Origin: Devosia sp. 67-54 | GTDB taxonomy: Bacteria > Pseudomonadota > Alphaproteobacteria > Rhizobiales > Devosiaceae | Direction: 5' to 3' | DNA: 64,000 nt | Assembly: GCF_001899075.1 (NCBI RefSeq) | Contig: NZ_MKVA01000005.1 | Span: 124,001 to 188,000 of the forward strand | Shown here: positions 34,777-44,770 of the stretch, piece by piece | Layout: the number at the start of each line of letters is the position of its first letter | Position numbering within the stretch: the first letter of the stretch is position 1 | Program-made: the position numbers and the translations under genes | The notes under the pieces: model-generated | Database searches by the model: none | Seen by the model: only the letters and a program-made list of their open reading frames with translations | What the model was told of the DNA's origin: nothing

Positions 34777-35631
34777 CTACCTGACGCGGATGGACGAGAT
34801 GGCGTCGTTGAAGCTGCCCAGCGACGAGGCGCTGGTGGTGTATACGCGGCAGTTGCGGTAGCCGGGATCGCGGCAGACCGTGACCTCGAGGCCGCGCTGG
34901 TTGCGGATCGACGAGATGCGGTTGTCGACGCTGCGCGGCAGCGCGGAGTAGCGGTCGCCACGGTCCATGCAGAAGCGGGGGCCGTCGTAGCCACGCTCGA
35001 GATAGAAGCAGACGTCGCCAAAGCCGCCGGGACCGCCAGGGCCAGGGCCGGGGCCGCCAGGACCACCGGGTCCACCCGGCCAGCCCGGACCATGTCCGCC
35101 AGGACCACCCGGTCCACCCGGCCAGCCGGGACCGTGTCCGCCAGGACCGCCGGGACCACCGGGACCAGGGCCACCAGGACCGCCCGGGCCACCGGGGCCG
35201 CCGGGACCACCCGGGCCGCCGGGACCACCGTGACCGCCACCCGGGGGCGGCGGCGGGGGCGGCGGCGTGCCGATGCCGATGGAGACACCGCCGGTGCCGA
35301 TCGAGAACGAGCCCTGCGGGAAGTTGAAGTTGAGGTTGAAATTGGGCTGGAGGGCCGCGCCGCCGGAGCGCAGCGCGTTGGCGCCAACGAAGCCGCGCTC
35401 GGGGCTGGTGATGTAGCACCAGCCTTCACGGCAGCCGCCGACATCGACCGCGGTGCCGGCCGACAGATGGCCGACGGGCCGGCCGCCGGGCCGGGAGTAG
35501 ATGTCGGTGGCGCCACTGGTGGTGGCGGGCGCCGCCGACGCCGCGGCCGGCAGGAAGACAGCGGCCGCGGCGCAGGCGACGGCCACGGTGGTGGCAGCCC
35601 GGAGCAGGGTTCGCTTGGTCCGATTGTGCAT
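34777..35631 (-). CDS. Secreted SH3/crystallin-like protein with collagen-like linker
   Basis: A 284-residue exported protein with the same ends as its neighbour: SH3-like module (DIYSRPGGRPVGHLSAGTAV; CREGWCYITSPERGFVGANA) and C-terminal crystallin-like domain (VCFYLERGYDGPRFCMDRGD; FNDAISSIRVR). Between them lie a run of eight prolines and roughly 85 residues of Gly-Gly-Pro and Gly-Pro-Gly units, including two copies of GHGPGWPGGPGGPG. Such linkers are extended and may span the envelope. The repeat may vary in length between strains. Confidence 0.78.
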   Translation of the reverse strand: MHNRTKRTLLRAATTVAVACAAAAVFLPAAASAAPATTSGATDIYSRPGGRPVGHLSAGTAVDVGGCREGWCYITSPERGFVGANALRSGGAALQPNFNLNFNFPQGSFSIGTGGVSIGIGTPPPPPPPPGGGHGGPGGPGGPGGPGGPGGPGGPGPGGPGGPGGHGPGWPGGPGGPGGHGPGWPGGPGGPGGPGPGPGGPGGFGDVCFYLERGYDGPRFCMDRGDRYSALPRSVDNRISSIRNQRGLEVTVCRDPGYRNCRVYTTSASSLGSFNDAISSIRVR

Positions 35632-35714
35632 GAAGATAATCCCTCGGAAATGAGTAAGCCGGCACCAGACAACGCGCGCCGCACCGTGCCGGTTCCGGTG
35701 ACGATGGCGCGGCG

Positions 35715-36101
35715 TCAGGTGGGCGGCAGTACGCGCTTCAGGCCGTCCTCGCCGAGCGCGACGTAGACGAATCGGCCGGCGGTGACCTTGACGCGGTCGT
35801 CGAGGCGGTTGCGGCGGGCCCAGGCCTCGATGGCGACGGTGATCGAGGTGGTGCCGACGCGCTCGATCGAGGTGTAGACGCACAGGATGTCGCCGACCTT
35901 GACCGGCGAGATGAAGGTCATGGCCTCGACCGCGACGGTGACGACGCGGCCCTGGGCGCGCTCCACCGCGGCGATAGCGCCGGCGATGTCCATCTGGCTC
36001 ATCACCCAGCCGCCGAAGATGTCGCCGGCAGGGTTGGTGTCGGCGGGCATGGCGAGGGTGCGGACGGTGAGGGCGCCTTTCGGCTCGGACAATGTGGTCA
36101 T
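35715..36101 (-). CDS. Acyl-CoA thioesterase, YciA-like hotdog fold
   Basis: A 128-residue single hotdog protein: RTLAMPADTNPAGDIFGGWV has the catalytic Asp-containing turn, followed by MDIAGAIAAVERAQGRVVTV and FISPVKVGDILCVYTSIERV. It hydrolyses acyl-CoA esters, in YciA with broad range. It is coupled to tdk by a 4-base overlap; no functional tie is obvious. Confidence 0.9.
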   Translation of the reverse strand: MTTLSEPKGALTVRTLAMPADTNPAGDIFGGWVMSQMDIAGAIAAVERAQGRVVTVAVEAMTFISPVKVGDILCVYTSIERVGTTSITVAIEAWARRNRLDDRVKVTAGRFVYVALGEDGLKRVLPPT

Positions 36102-36703
36102 GGTGCAGGTCCCAGAACCGGCCAGCGGCCGATCTCTTCTTCCCAGTGCTTGCGGCAGAGCGAGACGTAGATGGATTTTTCGATCGACACCTGGCTGCCT
36201 TCGGTGATGACGCGGCCGTGCTCGTCCTTGCGCACCACCATGGTGGCCTTGGCGCCGCAATAGCAGATGGTGCGGATCTCGCGCAGGCTGTCGGCGATGG
36301 CGAGCAGCGCTTCGGAGCCGGGGAACAGCCTGCCCTGGAAATCGACGCGCAGGCCGAACGCCATCACCGGGATGCGCAGGCGGTCGGCGACGCGGGCGAG
36401 CTGCCAGACCTGCTCCTCGGTGAGGAACTGCGCCTCGTCGACCAGCACGCAATCGACCTTGCCGGCCTGCTGCGCCTCGCGCACGCGGTCGAACAGGTCG
36501 TCGCCGGCGTTGAACAGGTCGGCCTCGGCGGAGATGCCGATGCGGGATTCGATGCGGCCGGTCGTCCGCCCCGGCGCGGCGTAGAGGCCGGAGGTGAACA
36601 GCAGCGTGCGCATGCCGCGCTCGCGGTAGTTGTAGGAGGCCTGCAGCAGCAAGGTGGACTTGCCGGCATTCATGGTCGAGTACGAAAAATACAGCTTGGC
36701 CAT
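36098..36703 (-). CDS. tdk: Thymidine kinase
   Basis: This enzyme phosphorylates thymidine for dTMP salvage. The 201-residue type II kinase has the P-loop MNAGKSTLLLQ, the Walker B-like CVLVDEAQFLTEEQVWQL, the lasso/zinc region ICYCGAKATMVVRKDEHGRV, and KSIYVSLCRKHW with further zinc ligands. It is the first gene of a tdk-thioesterase pair with a long upstream region. Confidence 0.94.
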   Translation of the reverse strand: MAKLYFSYSTMNAGKSTLLLQASYNYRERGMRTLLFTSGLYAAPGRTTGRIESRIGISAEADLFNAGDDLFDRVREAQQAGKVDCVLVDEAQFLTEEQVWQLARVADRLRIPVMAFGLRVDFQGRLFPGSEALLAIADSLREIRTICYCGAKATMVVRKDEHGRVITEGSQVSIEKSIYVSLCRKHWEEEIGRWPVLGPAP

Positions 36704-36778
36704 CGGCGTTCCGCGACACGAGCGTCCTTCATGCCCGAGGCGGGGGCGCGGGCACAAGCGGGGAAGCTGGCGGCGAAC

Positions 36779-36912
36779 AAAAAACGGCCGCCGGCGAGGG
36801 CGGCCGAGGGCCGATGGGGATCGGCAGGGCGGCCGGGTTGGAGCGGCGGCCCGAGGCGGTGCGGCGCGTTGCGAAGGCGCCGGAGGTCCGGATCATCGGG
36901 GGCGATCCGGAC
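36779..36912 (-). ncRNA. Candidate small RNA or leader with terminator upstream of tdk
   Basis: On the minus strand a perfect 9-bp hairpin (GTCCGGATC/GATCCGGAC, 36912-36886) is followed by a terminator: GGCCGCC, loop CTCGCC, GGCGGCC, then G and six T (36805-36779). It ends about 75 bases before tdk and no coding frame here is convincing. It could be a free small RNA or an attenuated tdk leader. The 18-base GGGGCGATCCGGACATGG recurs upstream of the TauE gene at 59902. Confidence 0.4.
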
Positions 36913-37047
36913 ATGGGAAAGCCTAGGGCGTGCAGGTGACAGCGCGATGACAAGGCTCTAGGAGTCGTGGCCTTACTTCAGTCCCATTCGGCCCGGCTGA
37001 TGCGGCGGCGAGGGGGGCGCCCAAATGAGCACACAAGGGATCATTCG

Positions 37048-37458
37048 ATGAGCAATCTGTTGCGCACCATTGCAAGCGTCGGCGTCGCGGCGCTGTGCGG
37101 CCTCGCACCGGTCGCGTCCTATGCGGCGACGGCGCAGTCGCTGGGGACCTACCAGACCACCGACCGGAAGATGGATTTCGCGCTGGCGCTGTGCGGCAAC
37201 AGCGGCAAGGAGCTGTGCGTGACGCTGGCCGCCGCCCGCGGCGACGCCGACACGCCGCAGACGCATCAGTTCATCGGCAAATATGTGGTCGACCACGCCA
37301 AGCCATCGGGCAAGAACACCTGGAAGGGCTCGATGACGGTGCAGGGCTACACCATGAACGGCACGCTGACGCTGAAGCCCGGCGTCAACTTCGTGATGCA
37401 TGGCTGCGCCTATGTCGTCGTCTGCAACGACTTCACGCTGATCCCGGCGTTACAATAG
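37048..37458 (+). CDS. DUF2147-like secreted protein
   Basis: A 136-residue exported protein with signal peptide MSNLLRTIASVGVAALCGLA through SYAATA. The mature part has GTYQTTDRKMDFALALCGNS, GKELCVTLAAARGD, NTWKGSMTVQGYTMNGTLTL and VMHGCAYVVVCNDFTLIP, the cysteine and Gly-Tyr pattern of DUF2147 beta-barrel proteins. The last 26 bases overlap the convergent transporter gene. The start is ATG 37048 with AAGGGA upstream. Confidence 0.75.
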   Translation: MSNLLRTIASVGVAALCGLAPVASYAATAQSLGTYQTTDRKMDFALALCGNSGKELCVTLAAARGDADTPQTHQFIGKYVVDHAKPSGKNTWKGSMTVQGYTMNGTLTLKPGVNFVMHGCAYVVVCNDFTLIPALQ

Positions 37459-38344
37459 GCCGCCGCGATCTGAGGGCCGGAACGGCCTCGACGAGGACGA
37501 TGGCGACGAAGATGAGCGCCGCCCCGAAATAGCCGAGGGGCGGCAGCCGTTCGCCGAGCGCGATGGCGCCGCCCAGCGCGGCGAACAGCGATTCCGCCGA
37601 CAGGATGATCGCGGCATTGGCCGACGGCACGTATTGCTGGCCGATGGCCTGCAGCGTGAAGGCGATCGAGGTCGACATCACGCCGGTGTAGAGGATTTCG
37701 ACCCAGCCGGCGGAGACGGCGTTCCAGGTGGGATGTTCGAGCAGGCTCATGCCGACGAGCGAGAACAGCGCCGTCGCGGCGAAGCACAGGGCCGACATGG
37801 TCACCGGCATGCCCGTTTCCTGCACCAGCGGGGCGAGGACGGCGATCTGGATGGCCCAGGAGACGGCGCAGACGACCAGGAGGCCATCGCCGAAGCTGAA
37901 GGCGCCGAGATCGGCGCCGGTGAGGAAGTAGATGCCGACCAGCGCCATCGGCGCGCCCAGATAGATGATGGGGTGCGGGCGGATGCGGGCGAACAGGAAG
38001 GTCACCAGCGGCGTGAAGATCACGTAGAGGGCGGTGAGGAAGCCGCCATTGGTGACGGTGGTGGTCTGCAGCGCCGCCTGCTGCGCCCAGACGCCGGCAA
38101 AGAAGGACAGCAGCAGCACCACGAGCTGGCGCCATTGCCGCGGCGTCAGGCGGCCGACCTTCCGGACCTGGCGGCGGTATTCGGCGATGGCCAGCGGGCC
38201 GACGAGGACGGTGCCGATGGCATAGCGGATGGCGGTGAAGACCAGCGGCCCCATATGCGCCATGGCGCCCTTCTGGAACAGGAAGGCGATGCCCCAGAGC
38301 AGGGTGCACAACAGCAGCAGCAGGGCGGCGACGGTACGCGACAT
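37433..38344 (-). CDS. DMT-superfamily (EamA) transporter
   Basis: A 303-residue inner-membrane exporter with ten helices. It begins MSRTVAALLLLLCTLLWGIA, with the first repeat closing at TALYVIFTPLVTFLFARIRP and the second at ILSAESLFAALGGAIALGER. It directly follows the cysteine-desulfurase-like gene (17 bases apart), so the two may form an operon, possibly exporting a sulfur- or amino-acid-derived product. That link is only an inference. Confidence 0.88.
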   Translation of the reverse strand: MSRTVAALLLLLCTLLWGIAFLFQKGAMAHMGPLVFTAIRYAIGTVLVGPLAIAEYRRQVRKVGRLTPRQWRQLVVLLLSFFAGVWAQQAALQTTTVTNGGFLTALYVIFTPLVTFLFARIRPHPIIYLGAPMALVGIYFLTGADLGAFSFGDGLLVVCAVSWAIQIAVLAPLVQETGMPVTMSALCFAATALFSLVGMSLLEHPTWNAVSAGWVEILYTGVMSTSIAFTLQAIGQQYVPSANAAIILSAESLFAALGGAIALGERLPPLGYFGAALIFVAIVLVEAVPALRSRRPIVTPGSA

Positions 38345-38361
38345 CGGGGCGGGCTCGGGCG

Positions 38362-39588
38362 CTAGAGCTCGGCGTCGAGGGCGGCGATCAGGCGCGTGAC
38401 CTCTTCGGGCGTGGTGTAGTGCACGAAGGACATGCGCAAGACGCCGTGCAGCGGGTTGACGCCCATCGCCTCGAGCACGCGCCAGCCGTAGAAATGGCCG
38501 CCGCCGACCCCGACATTGTGGCGCGAGATCATGCCGGCGACGTGCGCGGCGGGGCGGTCGAGGACGATGGAGACGGTGGGCGCGCGCTTCACCGGATCGT
38601 CGGGGCCGAGCAGGCGAATGCCGTTCTTGTTGCGCAAATAGTCGAGCAGCGGCGCGAGCAGCGTCTGTTCCTGCACGCGCATGGCGTTGTGGGCGATGCG
38701 GAACGGGCCGGCGCCCTGCACGCCGATGCCGGCGATGTCGGCGACCTTTTCGAGATAGTCGACGATGCCGGCGCAGGCCGCGATCTGGGCGTGGTCGGGG
38801 CCGGCGGGAACGAGGCGCTTGCGCGGGTTGGTCTCGTTGAAGAAATGGCCCTGGTTGGGCAGCTCGGCGGCGAGCGAGGGGCGCACGGCCATGACGCCCT
38901 GGTGCGGGCCGTACACCTTGTAGGCCGAGAACAGGTAGATGTCGCAGCCGAGCTGCAGCAGGTCGGGCAGGCCGTGCGGCGCGTAGGAGACGCCGTCGAC
39001 CACGGTCACGGCGCCGAAGGCCTTGGCGCGCTTGACGATGTCGGCGACCGGATTGATCTCGCCGACGATGTTGGAGACGTGCGGGAAGGCGACCAGCCGG
39101 ACCTTGGAATCGAGCAGCCTGTCGAGCTCGGCGAGGTCGAGATGGCCGGTGTCGGGGTTGACCTTCCACTCGCGCAGCTCGACGCCGCGCGACACCAGAT
39201 GGCGCCAGGCGCCGGAATTGGCCTCGTGGTCCTGGTTGGTGACGACGATGGCGTCGGCGGGCTTGAGCCAGGCCTCGAAGGCGCGGCCCAGGGTGTAGGT
39301 GTTGGCCGAGGTCGAGGGGCCGAAATGAATCCAGTCGGCGGCGACGTTCAGCGCCAGCGCCAGGCGGCGGTGCGCCTCGTCCATGGCGTCGCCGGCGGCG
39401 CGCGAGGCGGGGTAGGCGCCGTAGGGCTGGACCTTGGTGTTCCAGTAATAGGCGCGCATGCGGTTGAGCACGGGGGCCGAGGTGTAGGAGCCGCCGGCGT
39501 TCTCGAAGAAGGCGAAGTCCTTGAGGTCGGGCTGCCGGAAGGAAGGGAACTCGGCCCGGATGCGCGCGGGATCGAGGGGCAGGGACAT
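38362..39588 (-). CDS. Cysteine desulfurase-like aminotransferase class V protein
   Basis: A 408-residue PLP enzyme. FFENAGGSYTSAPVLNRMRA opens the family fold. PLP contacts appear in FGPSTSANTYTLGRA and VTNQDHEANSGAWRHLVSRG, the Asp in VTVVDGVSYAPHGLPDLLQL, and the Schiff-base lysine in DIYLFSAYKVYGPHQGVMAV. No cysteine-bearing active loop of IscS/SufS is obvious, so it is better called desulfurase-like (isopenicillin epimerase subgroup). The reaction is unknown. Confidence 0.88.
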   Translation of the reverse strand: MSLPLDPARIRAEFPSFRQPDLKDFAFFENAGGSYTSAPVLNRMRAYYWNTKVQPYGAYPASRAAGDAMDEAHRRLALALNVAADWIHFGPSTSANTYTLGRAFEAWLKPADAIVVTNQDHEANSGAWRHLVSRGVELREWKVNPDTGHLDLAELDRLLDSKVRLVAFPHVSNIVGEINPVADIVKRAKAFGAVTVVDGVSYAPHGLPDLLQLGCDIYLFSAYKVYGPHQGVMAVRPSLAAELPNQGHFFNETNPRKRLVPAGPDHAQIAACAGIVDYLEKVADIAGIGVQGAGPFRIAHNAMRVQEQTLLAPLLDYLRNKNGIRLLGPDDPVKRAPTVSIVLDRPAAHVAGMISRHNVGVGGGHFYGWRVLEAMGVNPLHGVLRMSFVHYTTPEEVTRLIAALDAEL

Positions 39589-39736
39589 GGACGGAGGCCT
39601 TTCGTAGCTGACCTCTCGTAGCGGTTCGGGCCTGCGAAAGAAAGCTCCCGCTGTGGGGGACAGCGGGAGCTCGGGCGGCGAGCGGCGGGCTCGCCGCGGG
39701 GCCGGCAAGAGGGCATGAGCCGGCCCAGGGGAAGCT

Positions 39737-40414
39737 TCAGGACTTCTGCGGCGCGGGCGGCGGGCCGTTGCGGTCGGGGCCGCCCTGCGACATGCCCTTG
39801 CCGCCGTGCTGCATGCCGGGGCCGGCATGGTGCTTGTGCCAGTGGCCGGCGCGCGGCAGCAGATGCTGCTTCTGCTGGTCGGAGAGGCTGTTGTAGAGGG
39901 CCTCGAAATCCGGGAAGACCTCGTTGAGGGCGGTGAGGCGGGCCTGGTCGATGGCGAGGCCGGCCTTGACGCGGTCGAGCAGGTCGGGCCGGGTCTGGGC
40001 GGTGCGGTCGGGCCGGGCGGCCTTGCAGGCGTCGGCGAAGCCGGTTTCAGCGACCAGCGCCTTGGCGCGGAAGGCGTCGAACAGCTTCTGCTGGTCGGCG
40101 CTGAGATCGAGGCGCTTGGCGCTGCGGTCGAGCATCTTTTCGAGGGCGCCGGCGCCCTTGTCGGAGCAGGCGAGCGTCAGCATGGCGAAGGGCCGGCCGG
40201 CGACGCCGCCGGCCATGGGGCCGCGTACGCGCATATGGCCGCGCGGACCGGCGGCGGGACCGTGGTCGGGGGCAGCGGCCGACGGCGCGGCGGGGGCCGT
40301 GGACGCGGGCGGCGGCGGGGTGCTGCTGCTGCCGGCGTCCTGGGCGAAGGCGGGGAGGGCGGAGAGGCTGATCGAGGCGACGACCAGCGCGGCGATGGCG
40401 GTTGGGGTCTTCAT
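39737..40414 (-). CDS. Spy/CpxP-like periplasmic protein
   Basis: A 225-residue exported protein with signal MKTPTAIAALVVASISLSAL, a proline-alanine-rich spacer, then two helical LTxxQ-type segments (LDLSADQQKLFDAFRAKALV and YNSLSDQQKQHLLPRAGHWH) and a His-Gly-rich tail that could bind metal. Spy and CpxP relatives are periplasmic chaperones induced by envelope or copper stress. A metal role here is an inference from the tail. Confidence 0.8.
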   Translation of the reverse strand: MKTPTAIAALVVASISLSALPAFAQDAGSSSTPPPPASTAPAAPSAAAPDHGPAAGPRGHMRVRGPMAGGVAGRPFAMLTLACSDKGAGALEKMLDRSAKRLDLSADQQKLFDAFRAKALVAETGFADACKAARPDRTAQTRPDLLDRVKAGLAIDQARLTALNEVFPDFEALYNSLSDQQKQHLLPRAGHWHKHHAGPGMQHGGKGMSQGGPDRNGPPPAPQKS

Positions 40415-40557
40415 GGGGGCTCCCTTTGGCGAAGGGGATCGTGACGATCCCGGATGACGAGCGAGGCTAGCCGACCCAAGCTGCCCGGGAGATTGCGGCC
40501 GGATGAAGCTTTGGTGAGGTTGGAAAGGTGGCGGGATGGGGCGACCGCGCGGGGGGG

Positions 40558-40981
40558 GATGGAAGCGGAAGCGAAATCGGCCGTTCCATTCACCGGGGGT
40601 CATCCCCGCGAAAGCGGGGACCTCGGTTTGCTGCGGGTGCTGTCGGCAGGGCGGGGACGAGCCGGGCGATGCCCGGCACGATGCTGAGTGCCCTACACCG
40701 CGTTCGGCCAACAGAGGTTCCCGCTTTCGCGGGAATGACCCGGTGGGTGGGTGGAGGGCGCTGGTGAGGGCTTCTATGCCCTTGATGCAGCGTGGGGTGA
40801 TGGAAGCGGAAGCGAAATCGGCCATTCCATTCACCGGGGTCATCCCCGCGAAAGCGGGGACCTCGGTTTGCTGCGGGTGCAGTCGGCAGGCGGGGACGAG
40901 CCGGGCGATGCCCGGCACGGTCCACCGGGGCCATCTCTTGCTCCGCCAACAGAGGTTCCCGCTTTCGCGGGAATGACCCGG
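40558..40981. repeat. Two direct copies of a REPIN-bearing unit
   Basis: A unit of about 190 bases starting ATGGAAGCGGAAGCGAAATC occurs at 40558 and again at 40800. Each carries CATCCCCGCGAAAGCGGGGA, a variable centre with GGACGAGCCGGGCGATGCCC, and the inverted partner AGAGGTTCCCGCTTTCGCGG. Three shorter GCGGGAATGACCCGGTGGG pieces trail to 41035. This fills most of the 686-base gap before the CBS gene; no coding frame there is credible. Confidence 0.85.
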
Positions 40982-41100
40982 TGGGGATGGCGGGAATGAC
41001 CCGGTGGGAAGGACAGCGGGAATGACCCGGTGGGGGTGGCGGGCTCTGCGGCCTGCTCACGCGTGGCCGGCAAAACTACCCCTGTTGCCGCTCCGCGGAT

Positions 41101-41526
41101 TTACGACGCGATGTATTCCTTGAGGGCCAGGGCTTCCTGCTCGGTTTCCTCGATCTTGCGCTTCACCACGTCGCCGATGGAGACGATGCCGACCAGCTCG
41201 CCATTGTCGACGACGGGCAGGTGGCGGATGCGGCGCTCGGTCATGCGCTCCATGACCTCGTCGAGCGAGGCGCGGCGGCCCATGGTGACGACATCCCTGG
41301 TCATCACCTCGCCGACCTTGCGGGTGGCGAGGCCGGCCCAGTCGCTGCCGAGGTGGCGGACGATGTCGCGCTCGCTGAGGATGCCGGCGACCTTGCCGCG
41401 GTCGGTGACGACGACGGCGCCGATGCGGCGGCTGTTCAGGATCTCGACCGCCTCGGCGATGGTGGCGCCGGTCGGTACGGTGTGCACCGCCCGGCCCTTG
41501 GATTGAAGGATATTCTCGACTTGCAT
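41101..41526 (-). CDS. Tandem CBS-domain protein
   Basis: A 141-residue protein made of two CBS motifs: TGATIAEAVEILNSRRIGAV through VAGILSERDIVRHLG, and MTRDVVTMGRRASLDEVMER through HLPVVDNGELVGIVSIGDVV. Paired CBS domains bind adenosine nucleotides and act as energy sensors. The stand-alone form is widespread in alphaproteobacteria with unknown partners. Confidence 0.92.
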   Translation of the reverse strand: MQVENILQSKGRAVHTVPTGATIAEAVEILNSRRIGAVVVTDRGKVAGILSERDIVRHLGSDWAGLATRKVGEVMTRDVVTMGRRASLDEVMERMTERRIRHLPVVDNGELVGIVSIGDVVKRKIEETEQEALALKEYIAS

Positions 41527-41613
41527 CGTACTCTCCTCCTCTCGGACGGGCAGTTTGCGCCGATCACGAAAGCGGGAAAAGACAATCAGGTTGTCCTTTC
41601 CTTGAGGGAGCGA

Positions 41614-41982
41614 TCAGCCCTCGCGGCGGCCGGGCGACCAGCGCACGGCCTGGCGGCGGCGCGGCTCGGGCAGTTCGGGGCTGTGCAGCGCGATGCGGAT
41701 GACCTCGAAGCAGACGGCGAGCACCAGGGCGACGACCGGCATGACGAAGAGCAGGGCACCGATGTCGATGCGGGTCAGCGGGCTGACAGCGTGCAGGGGC
41801 ACCAGCCCGAACAGGATGGCGAAGCTTGCGCCCAGCAAAGTGAGCGAGAAGGAGACGATGGTGGCGGTGGTGAAGGCGTCGCCGCGGCGGCGCTTCGGCG
41901 TGCCGGCCGCGGGAGCAGCGGCCGCGACGGGGGAGTCGGCGGCGGTTTCGGCGATGGATTCGGCGGCGATGGTTTCAGACAT
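41614..41982 (-). CDS. Two-helix membrane protein of unknown function
   Basis: A 122-residue protein with an alanine-rich N-terminus, a basic KRRRGD stop, two membrane helices (TIVSFSLTLLGASFAILFGL and IGALLFVMPVVALVLAVCFE) and a basic tail. No family is recognised. Confidence 0.6.
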   Translation of the reverse strand: MSETIAAESIAETAADSPVAAAAPAAGTPKRRRGDAFTTATIVSFSLTLLGASFAILFGLVPLHAVSPLTRIDIGALLFVMPVVALVLAVCFEVIRIALHSPELPEPRRRQAVRWSPGRREG

Positions 41983-42016
41983 AAGCGACTCACGCACGAG
42001 GTTCACAACGGCGTGA

Positions 42017-43372
<1,356 letters not shown>

Positions 43373-43406
43373 CGGGCCTTTCGGCCGGACACGGAGTCAC
43401 CAGAAC

Positions 43407-43490
43407 GTCATTCCCGCGAAAGCGGGAATCCAGACGGTGTTTTCGGATGTCCGTGCGTTCGGTCTGGATTCCCGCTTTCGCGGGAATGAC
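43407..43490. repeat. REPIN with 29-bp perfect inverted arms
   Basis: The left arm, GTCATTCCCGCGAAAGCGGG plus AATCCAGAC, is mirrored exactly by 43462-43490, with a 26-base spacer. Each arm is itself a REP palindrome. This is the best preserved member of the ATTCCCGC family in the window and may also end aatA transcription. Confidence 0.9.
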
Positions 43491-43523
43491 GATGTGGATG
43501 GGTGAGCCTGTCCTGGGGCAGGT

Positions 43524-44663
43524 TCAGCCGCCCAGATAGCTCGCGAGGTTCATGCTGGTGCTGTTGCCGGCGTCCTGGGCGTTGAGGGTGTCGAGCAGGC
43601 TGAGGGCGGAGCTCTGGCCGGGGGAAGCGGTGGAGTCGCCGAAGATCTGGGCGATGCTGGCGGCGGTGTTGTAGCTCTGGACGGCGGCGGAATAGAGCTG
43701 GTCGGACCAGCCGGCGGCGCTGCGTTCCTCCGGGCTCATCGAGGCGTAGGCGCTGATCAGATTCTTGGCAAAGCTGGCCGGGTCGCTGGCGGCGCTCCTG
43801 AGGCCGGCGAGGATGGTCGAGCTCGAGCGCTGCGCCATCGCCTGCTTGGCGGCGAACACCTCCTGGGGGGAGAATTTGTTGTCCTGGTCGAGGGCGATGG
43901 CGGCGAGCGAGCGGCTGTCGAATTGCGAGAAGTCGACGGGCTGGCCGGATTTCTGCGTGCCGGAGAAGGTCAGGGTTTTGCCGGCCGCCCTGGCGGCGGC
44001 GTATTGGGCGTCGAGCGCGGCGCGGGCATCGGAGGCGACGGCGGAGAAATCGCGCAGCGTGGTCGGGTCGTCGCCGGCGGTGATGCGCTGGATGTAGTCG
44101 GCGACGATGTCGCCATCGACCTGCGGGGTCTTGTCCGGATTGGCGGCGAGCTGCTTTTGCGCCTCGAGCAGGGCGGCGCGCTGGCTGGACCAGGCGGGGG
44201 TGGATTTCTCCTCGGTCGAGGCGCCGTCGAGCCAGGCGAGGGCGGCGGTGTAGATGCCTTCGACATCGTCGGTGACGCGGGCGACGGCGAAGGGGCCGGC
44301 GAGGGTGGCGTCGAGCCGGCGCTGCTGCTCGGTTTTCGCGGCGGCCTGCTCGTCGGCGCTGAACTTGCCCTCGGCATTGGCGGCGACGGCGTAGAGCTGG
44401 CGGCGGTCGAGCTGGCCGAGATCGACATCGGCCGGCTTGGCGCCGTTGGCGAGCAAAGCATCGAGGGTGGAGCGGGCGGCGGCGACGACGCTGGCGAAGC
44501 CGGGCTGGTTCATGGCGGCGAGCGCCGCGTCCGACAGGGTGAGCGTGGTGGCGGCGCTGCTGCCCGAGGTGCCGGAGCCGGTGGCGGTGGCCGTGCCGGA
44601 GGCGCCGTTCGCATAGGTGTAGGTGTAGGGCGAATAGGACGATGTGGCGGAGATGCTGGTCAT
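43524..44663 (-). CDS. Hypothetical protein with duplicated EF-hand-like modules
   Basis: A 379-residue protein beginning MTSISATSSYSPYTYTYANG with a Ser/Thr/Gly-rich N-terminus and no signal peptide. Two similar modules occur: LGQLDRRQLYAVAANAEGKF followed by SADEQAAAKTEQQRR, and FSQFDSRSLAAIALDQDNKF followed by SPQEVFAAKQAMAQR. The second contains a DQDNKFSPQE loop close to an EF-hand calcium site. The style resembles secreted or flagellum-associated proteins, but the function is unknown. Three small RNAs lie upstream on the same strand. Confidence 0.7.
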   Translation of the reverse strand: MTSISATSSYSPYTYTYANGASGTATATGSGTSGSSAATTLTLSDAALAAMNQPGFASVVAAARSTLDALLANGAKPADVDLGQLDRRQLYAVAANAEGKFSADEQAAAKTEQQRRLDATLAGPFAVARVTDDVEGIYTAALAWLDGASTEEKSTPAWSSQRAALLEAQKQLAANPDKTPQVDGDIVADYIQRITAGDDPTTLRDFSAVASDARAALDAQYAAARAAGKTLTFSGTQKSGQPVDFSQFDSRSLAAIALDQDNKFSPQEVFAAKQAMAQRSSSTILAGLRSAASDPASFAKNLISAYASMSPEERSAAGWSDQLYSAAVQSYNTAASIAQIFGDSTASPGQSSALSLLDTLNAQDAGNSTSMNLASYLGG

Positions 44664-44770
44664 CGGCGGGCCTCGGCTGCAGCCGATGCGATGCAAGCGG
44701 CGTGCCGGGTTTTCGCGTGGGAAATCAAGGGCGGCGCCCGGCGCGGGGGCGGCAGTTCCTGCCGGTCGGC

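Noticed and set aside
36967-37458. Longer version of the DUF2147-like protein starting at 36967
   Set aside because: The extension lacks signal-peptide character, while ATG 37048 has AAGGGA upstream and begins the signal peptide.
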